NCBI RefSeq assembly: GCF_031450805.1 | Contig: NZ_JARTVY010000003.1 | Coordinates: 248,001 to 312,000, forward strand | Length of the DNA stretch: 64,000 nucleotides | Reading direction: 5' to 3' | Source of the DNA: Caballeronia sp031450805 | Lineage (GTDB): Bacteria; Pseudomonadota; Gammaproteobacteria; Burkholderiales; Burkholderiaceae | Shown: positions 59,713-64,000 of the stretch, piece after piece | Numbering within the stretch: position 1 is the stretch's first letter | Layout of the letters: every line of letters begins with the position of its first letter | Notes under the pieces: model-generated | What the model saw: only the letters and a program-made list of their open reading frames with translations | Databases searched by the model: none | What the model was told of the DNA's origin: nothing | Translations under genes and position numbers: made by a program

Positions 59713-62088
59713 TCAGCTGTCGTTGCTTATCGAAAACTTGCGGACCTGCTCGACGGTCCATAGCGGTTCGTCGGCATCATGCATTGCACGCTCAAGCGCC
59801 CGCAGCGCCATCCATCGCCGATATTTTGGCTCTGGATGCTCCTCTGCGAGCGCCTTTATCGCCGCATAGGCCTCAGAGCCGGGTACCTCAACCAACATGT
59901 CGAACAAGGAATCGCGACCTTCCTGCGCCTTGTCGCGGAGCGTCGGCGAGTAGGCTCCCCTACCAATGCGATCTATATCCTCTCCAGTTCGTACGTAGAG
60001 GTTCATCAAGATATAGAGCCGCTTAAGATCGGCGGCGTTTCGATAGGCGCTAATGCGTGTACCCGCGCCGTGCCGATCGCCGAGCAGTGCGACAATAAAT
60101 AGCTGAGCAAAGGTCGAAGCATCCGCAGGGGCAAGCGCATCGAGGTGTTGTTCCAACGCAGGGATCGCCGCTTCGGGATTGATATTGACCCAGAGCGCAA
60201 ACCACCGTGGCCGCTGATCCTCCAACAAAGCATCTGTGGCTTTCTTTGCCGCGAGCGCTCCAACAACGCCGGGGGCAGCACTGCTCGCAGCCAGAATGTT
60301 CAGGCAATAGCGCAGCGAATCGGCATTGAGCACATCGTGCGCGACCAGCCAGTCTAGGATCAGGGGCGCGACTTCGCCGTGCAGCCATGGCGCGTGGTAG
60401 AGAATGTCGTGGAGGATATAGTGAAGCGGGTGCTCGCCAACGCTATGTTCAAGCTCCCAAACAAGCTCTGTTGCCACGGCCTGAAAGCCGATTTTCGGAA
60501 AGGCGCGATATAGCCTCTCGAACCATGCTGGAAAGCCGTTCAACTCCCAAGTGACATAACGAAAAGCGTGCCGTGCTTCCTTTTCAGTCAGCCGCTTCGC
60601 AAACGCGCTGTCCTCTGCCGCTTCGATTGCAAGGCCGGTCATTGCAAAGACTAGCGAGAAGGGCGTCGAGCCCGTCTCGCCGCCCTCCGATCTTAAGATC
60701 GGCCGATAGGCACGCCAATGCGCGATCGCGGCATCGCGAAAGGCGCGGGCGACCGGCTCCCCAAACTCAGGCATCAGCGCCCGCCAATTCGCACCGTTTG
60801 CGCGGCTAGTGGTTGCGTCGCTATTCATGACGCTGAGAAGCAGGTGATACTGGTCGTTACTGAACTCACCTGGTTGTAAGCCTGCGGGATGCAACACCCG
60901 GTCGGGATTGGCCCTAAGGGCGCGGACCCAATCGCTGCGGTTCTTCTTTTGCTTGCGTTCGCGCGTTTCGCTTTCGCGCTTCCAACGCCGGTTTTCCGCC
61001 TCCATCTTGACCATGGCCGCCGATGGCTTTGGATCAAGGCGCGCTTCCAGGGTCGCGGCAAGCGCCGGGGCATCAGCGACCGCTGCGCGTAATGCCGCGA
61101 GCCAAGCCGACGGGCGATCAGAATCTACATAGATTTGAAGACAGCGCGACAGCGCGACGGCTCGATCGTCCCCGTGTTTCCCGGCGACCCATTCCAGGCA
61201 CCGCTCGAAATCCTCCGCGCCAAAGCGCCAGAAATGGCCGAGATAGGCTATCGGCCAATCATCTGTCAGCGCATCACCCTTTGCGGCCCTACGCGCACGG
61301 CATACTTCAATCGACGTCCAATAGAGCCGATCGTTAAGTTCTGGCCAGCGCGGGACGTTCTTGTTCAGCGCGTTCTTATAGTCGTCGACATCGCCGTTCC
61401 GCCAGAACTGCAGGGCCGGCAGATTGCGCAGCACCGCAATTGCGGCAGGCATCAGCGCCTGCGCCGACCGCGCCGAGACTAAGCGATCGACGGCGTGAAC
61501 GGCGACGGGCATCAGCCACAGGAATTCTTCCGAGATTTGGCATTCACCACGCTCCACAAAGGGCTCGCGATCGAAGAAACCATTCAACCCCTCAACCAGG
61601 CGCCCGAGCGGATGATCTTCGATAGCGTCTGCCATTACCGGCAACTTCTCGACAAACTTGTGAAGCGAATAGCTGAGGCCTGTTACGTTGAAGCGCTCGT
61701 GCGGCGACGCGTGGGCGAGTATTCGTAATATGAGATCCACGCTGGGCGCGGTCGGCGCCGCCCAATCCACCAGCTCAGCGAAAACGGCACGGTCCAAGGG
61801 GCCAGGGTCCGTAGCGATCGTCTTCCAGAGACTATCCTTAAGCGCCTCGTCACCTACCGACATGACGCCCCGAATCGCGGCGATTCGAGCGTATTTACCG
61901 CGCGACGTGTTGGCCGCAATGTCAAAGAGTACCGGCGCACAGCTTGCCATCTCTCCCTGCCAGACAAGCCGGCCCAGAAAGAAGATGACGTCGTCACTGT
62001 CTCTATATCTTTCGAGCAGCGCCAATGCGTCGCCTGCCAGGTCGGGAGCGGCGATGCGTTCGATCGCGCTATTTTCCATGACGCTCAT
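59713..62088 (-). CDS. Large protein of unknown function in a Fic/NTPase operon (791 aa)
   Basis: A 791-residue soluble protein that I do not recognise. It appears almost entirely alpha-helical, with many Leu/Ala/Trp-rich helices of the sort seen in HEAT/ARM-like scaffolds (for example FFLGRLVWQGEMASCAPVLF, residues ~35-55, and repeated WLA/FRDA patterns). One strongly charged, possibly coiled segment (MEAENRRWKRESETRERKQK) lies near residues 400-425. No membrane segment, signal peptide or nuclease motif is visible. The ATG overlaps the stop of the NTPase gene (ATGA at 62085-62088), so the two are translationally coupled. A likely role is the sensor or repeat part of a split STAND-type system. 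This is inference. Confidence 0.8.
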   Translation of the reverse strand: MSVMENSAIERIAAPDLAGDALALLERYRDSDDVIFFLGRLVWQGEMASCAPVLFDIAANTSRGKYARIAAIRGVMSVGDEALKDSLWKTIATDPGPLDRAVFAELVDWAAPTAPSVDLILRILAHASPHERFNVTGLSYSLHKFVEKLPVMADAIEDHPLGRLVEGLNGFFDREPFVERGECQISEEFLWLMPVAVHAVDRLVSARSAQALMPAAIAVLRNLPALQFWRNGDVDDYKNALNKNVPRWPELNDRLYWTSIEVCRARRAAKGDALTDDWPIAYLGHFWRFGAEDFERCLEWVAGKHGDDRAVALSRCLQIYVDSDRPSAWLAALRAAVADAPALAATLEARLDPKPSAAMVKMEAENRRWKRESETRERKQKKNRSDWVRALRANPDRVLHPAGLQPGEFSNDQYHLLLSVMNSDATTSRANGANWRALMPEFGEPVARAFRDAAIAHWRAYRPILRSEGGETGSTPFSLVFAMTGLAIEAAEDSAFAKRLTEKEARHAFRYVTWELNGFPAWFERLYRAFPKIGFQAVATELVWELEHSVGEHPLHYILHDILYHAPWLHGEVAPLILDWLVAHDVLNADSLRYCLNILAASSAAPGVVGALAAKKATDALLEDQRPRWFALWVNINPEAAIPALEQHLDALAPADASTFAQLFIVALLGDRHGAGTRISAYRNAADLKRLYILMNLYVRTGEDIDRIGRGAYSPTLRDKAQEGRDSLFDMLVEVPGSEAYAAIKALAEEHPEPKYRRWMALRALERAMHDADEPLWTVEQVRKFSISNDS

Positions 62089-63425
62089 ACTTCCCTTCCT
62101 ATAGCAATCCGGTTGACGATATCGCGAAGCATGCTTTGGCGAATCTTTAGCGGCAGGCGCGACGGATCGCCGCCTTCGCTCGCAATCTCCGGGGCTAGGG
62201 CGAGGGCTTTGTCGCGCACCTCCTCATCGAACAGGATCAACCATGCTAATATCGGGCGCGTCCGCGGCACGATGACTTGCTCGCCGTAGCGTTCACGAAA
62301 GAATAGGTCCTCAACCCGCGCGCGGACGCCAGGCTCGTTCAGCAGATCATTTGCCCATTCGGCAGTGAGCAGTTCACGGATTTCGCGGTGGCGAAACCGG
62401 ACGCTGGTATAAACGATGTCATCAAACAGGCCGGTGCGGAGGAGCGTGTCGATCTCGGCGTCGGTCCAGCCTGTCAGTAAAGTGCGCGGGTCGAGGCGAT
62501 CCGCGGTGTGAACGCCCGCTGGAAGGCCAATGACGGTCTTGCCGGTCATCGTCACCGCGGCCGCCAGTATGCGGGCACCATCCCGCATCTGGGCGGCGTT
62601 AGGGCGCACCGGGGCAGTTACGGCCAGCCGTGGTTTGGTCTGCAGCGCGATCATCCGCTGGAGCACTTCGAGGCGACTCCCGAGTCGATGGTCAGCGATC
62701 CAAACGCCAATCAGCGCCTTTAAGTCAAACGGACGCTCGGCCAGGGTCAGGAGATTAGCTCGCCTCGCCGCGTCGACGAAGTTAGTCACGTCGCTTACGC
62801 CATAATGGCCGGCGAACAGCGCGATCTCATCCTCCGACAGTCCGGCTAGCCGGTACAGCTTGAGCGTAGGGTCGCTCTCGCTGCTAGCGGTGTCATCCTC
62901 GCCATCGGACGCTGGCTCGCCATAGGGCAGATGCTGTTCGATCAGCGTCTGGTCCGGTAGCGCCCGCCAAGCATCCTCCCGGCTGGTGATAAAGATGTGT
63001 GCACGATCGAGCGCGGTATAGATCTTAGTGCCGAAGATGCGGACTGCATCCTCCAGCGCGCGCGGCGTCTCTAACTGGGCTTCGTCGACCGAATCGAGGA
63101 AGAACCAAGCTTCCTCCGTGGAGGCGAGCCAAGCGGCGAACTCGTCCGCCGTGCCGACCTCGAACGACTGGTCGAAAATCGCGTCGATTCTTTCAATTCG
63201 GATGAAGAAGGCATGACGGCCACGCTCCTTGATCCGACGTGCACGCGTTTGGGCTTCGAACGTCTTACCGGCCCCCGGGTCTGCAATGATTAAGACACGG
63301 AACTGGTCCTCAATCTGATGCCACCGCTGAGTTCGGCCCAGACCGGGCGCGAGAAAGTCCCAATCTTTCGAGTGAGGCGACATCGGCGAAAACCGCCGGA
63401 TGAGCTCGACGATCTTCTCTGTCAT
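62085..63425 (-). CDS. NACHT/STAND-like P-loop NTPase
   Basis: A 446-residue NTPase. Walker A is IADPGAGKT (47-55). Walker B, WFFLDSVDEA (107-116), has the double-acidic pattern of NACHT/STAND proteins. A sensor-like segment HIFITSREDAWR (143-154) follows, and then a helical region with winged-helix-like character toward 280-440. There is no effector domain (TIR, nuclease, protease) in the chain, so the effector may be one of the neighbouring proteins. The start ATG at 63425 overlaps the Fic gene stop (ATGA), and its own stop overlaps the next gene. That arrangement suggests a fixed stoichiometry among the three products. GATC is frequent here, unlike in the catabolic islands. Confidence 0.85.
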   Translation of the reverse strand: MTEKIVELIRRFSPMSPHSKDWDFLAPGLGRTQRWHQIEDQFRVLIIADPGAGKTFEAQTRARRIKERGRHAFFIRIERIDAIFDQSFEVGTADEFAAWLASTEEAWFFLDSVDEAQLETPRALEDAVRIFGTKIYTALDRAHIFITSREDAWRALPDQTLIEQHLPYGEPASDGEDDTASSESDPTLKLYRLAGLSEDEIALFAGHYGVSDVTNFVDAARRANLLTLAERPFDLKALIGVWIADHRLGSRLEVLQRMIALQTKPRLAVTAPVRPNAAQMRDGARILAAAVTMTGKTVIGLPAGVHTADRLDPRTLLTGWTDAEIDTLLRTGLFDDIVYTSVRFRHREIRELLTAEWANDLLNEPGVRARVEDLFFRERYGEQVIVPRTRPILAWLILFDEEVRDKALALAPEIASEGGDPSRLPLKIRQSMLRDIVNRIAIGREV

Positions 63426-64000
63426 GTCCGCGATCCCGCGTTGGCAGGGTAGAGGTTAGGGAACCAGCGCTCGGCCACGTCGACGGGAAAAGCCAGACGC
63501 AGGGGCGCGCGGTGGGTCGCTGCGGTCAACATCCCTCGGTCAACCAGCCCAGCCGTAACATTGCGCGCGCCGCGCTCCTCGTAGCCGGTAAGCGACGGAA
63601 TTTTAGAGCGCTCGACCTCGCCGCTCATCAGCGCTTCGCGCAGAACCGGGAAGCTGCCACGGTGCAGGCGCTTCGCCCGCACCTCCTCCTCAATGTGAAT
63701 TTCAATGCGGGTCAGCAGCGTCGCCGGTTCAAGTAGCCCGCTCATGAAACGTATTTGATCGACTGAACGATCCAGGAAGAATTTGCAGAATTCGATCAAC
63801 CCGCGCTGAGTGAGATTGCCACGCCCGTCCAGGTCGCCTTCGCGCGGCCTATCAGCCCGCGCAAGCAACGCTTTGTAGTTCGTCTCATCGCGCGCCAGGC
63901 CCCGCGCCACTGACCATAGACTGGTTCCGACCTCAAGCCGCTTGAACAACGCGTGGGACATCAGCCGCGCGACACGGCCATTCCCGTCAAGGAAGGGGTG
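63422..64000 (-). CDS. Fic-domain protein, C-terminal part, cut by window edge
   Basis: The frame continues to the window edge, where it reads HPFLDGNGRVAR, the complete Fic catalytic motif HxFx(D/E)GNGRxxR with the catalytic His. The N-terminal part of the Fic domain is outside. After the motif come the remaining Fic helices (ALFKRLEVGTSLWSVARGLA, YKALLARADRPREGDLDGRG). A C-terminal winged-helix-like region includes TGYEERGARNVTAGLVDRGML. Fic proteins transfer AMP or other phosphate-containing groups to target proteins. An inhibitory helix (S/T)xxxE(G/N) cannot be checked because the N-terminus is missing. It is the first of three overlapping genes, so the operon promoter lies beyond the window. 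Confidence 0.9.
   Translation of the reverse strand, partial: HPFLDGNGRVARLMSHALFKRLEVGTSLWSVARGLARDETNYKALLARADRPREGDLDGRGNLTQRGLIEFCKFFLDRSVDQIRFMSGLLEPATLLTRIEIHIEEEVRAKRLHRGSFPVLREALMSGEVERSKIPSLTGYEERGARNVTAGLVDRGMLTAATHRAPLRLAFPVDVAERWFPNLYPANAGSRT

Overview
The window looks like a GC-rich beta-proteobacterial replicon of the Burkholderia/Paraburkholderia kind. This rests on the short Gram-negative porin, many LysR, GntR, PucR and MHS-transporter genes, bifunctional PutA without an N-terminal DNA-binding domain, tandem DUF1254 proteins and IS21 remnants. Chromosome versus megaplasmid cannot be decided. No rRNA, tRNA, CRISPR array or replication origin was recognised.

Layout. (1) 1-6 kb: the end of an aspartate:alanine exchanger gene (aspT), aspartate 4-decarboxylase (aspD) and two exported DUF1254/DUF1214 proteins. 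(2) 6.3-8.7 kb: a short two-partner-secretion-type exoprotein with GLUG repeats. (3) 8.7-17.1 kb: a decaying signalling region. It holds intact response regulators and a large hybrid histidine kinase among broken diguanylate cyclases, an IS21 transposase fragment, a truncated response regulator and a broken spermidine-synthase-like gene. (4) 18.4-35 kb: a proline/hydroxyproline island. It encodes trans-3-hydroxyproline dehydratase, pyrroline-2-carboxylate reductase, PutA, amino-acid ABC transport, an unusual enolase-superfamily protein, a prolidase-like amidohydrolase, an MHS permease, and GntR and LysR regulators. Together these would convert 3-hydroxyproline, proline and possibly Xaa-Pro peptides to glutamate. 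(5) 35.5-57.1 kb: a second catabolic island with two class III aminotransferases, a succinate-semialdehyde-type dehydrogenase, a YdiJ-like FAD/Fe-S oxidoreductase, an exported GAF protein, an aldehyde-dehydrogenase-like pseudoenzyme, an amidohydrolase next to a COG0523 GTPase, transporters, a porin and a PucR-type regulator. A palindrome close to TTCCTAC-N5-GTAGGAA recurs in front of several of these genes and is probably the regulator's operator. (6) 57.1-59.6 kb: gene remnants, including a degraded HTH/nucleotidyltransferase (AbiEii-like) pair and an IS21 fragment. (7) 59.7-64 kb: a tightly coupled operon on the minus strand encoding a Fic-domain protein (cut by the window edge), a NACHT/STAND-like P-loop NTPase and a 791-residue protein of unknown type. 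It is the best candidate here for an undescribed, probably defence-related, system.

The tetranucleotide GATC is strikingly rare from about 18.36 to 56.1 kb: I count about 15 by eye in nearly 38 kb. It is common in most of the flanking sequence. The boundaries match the edges of the two catabolic islands, suggesting that they share a history distinct from their surroundings.
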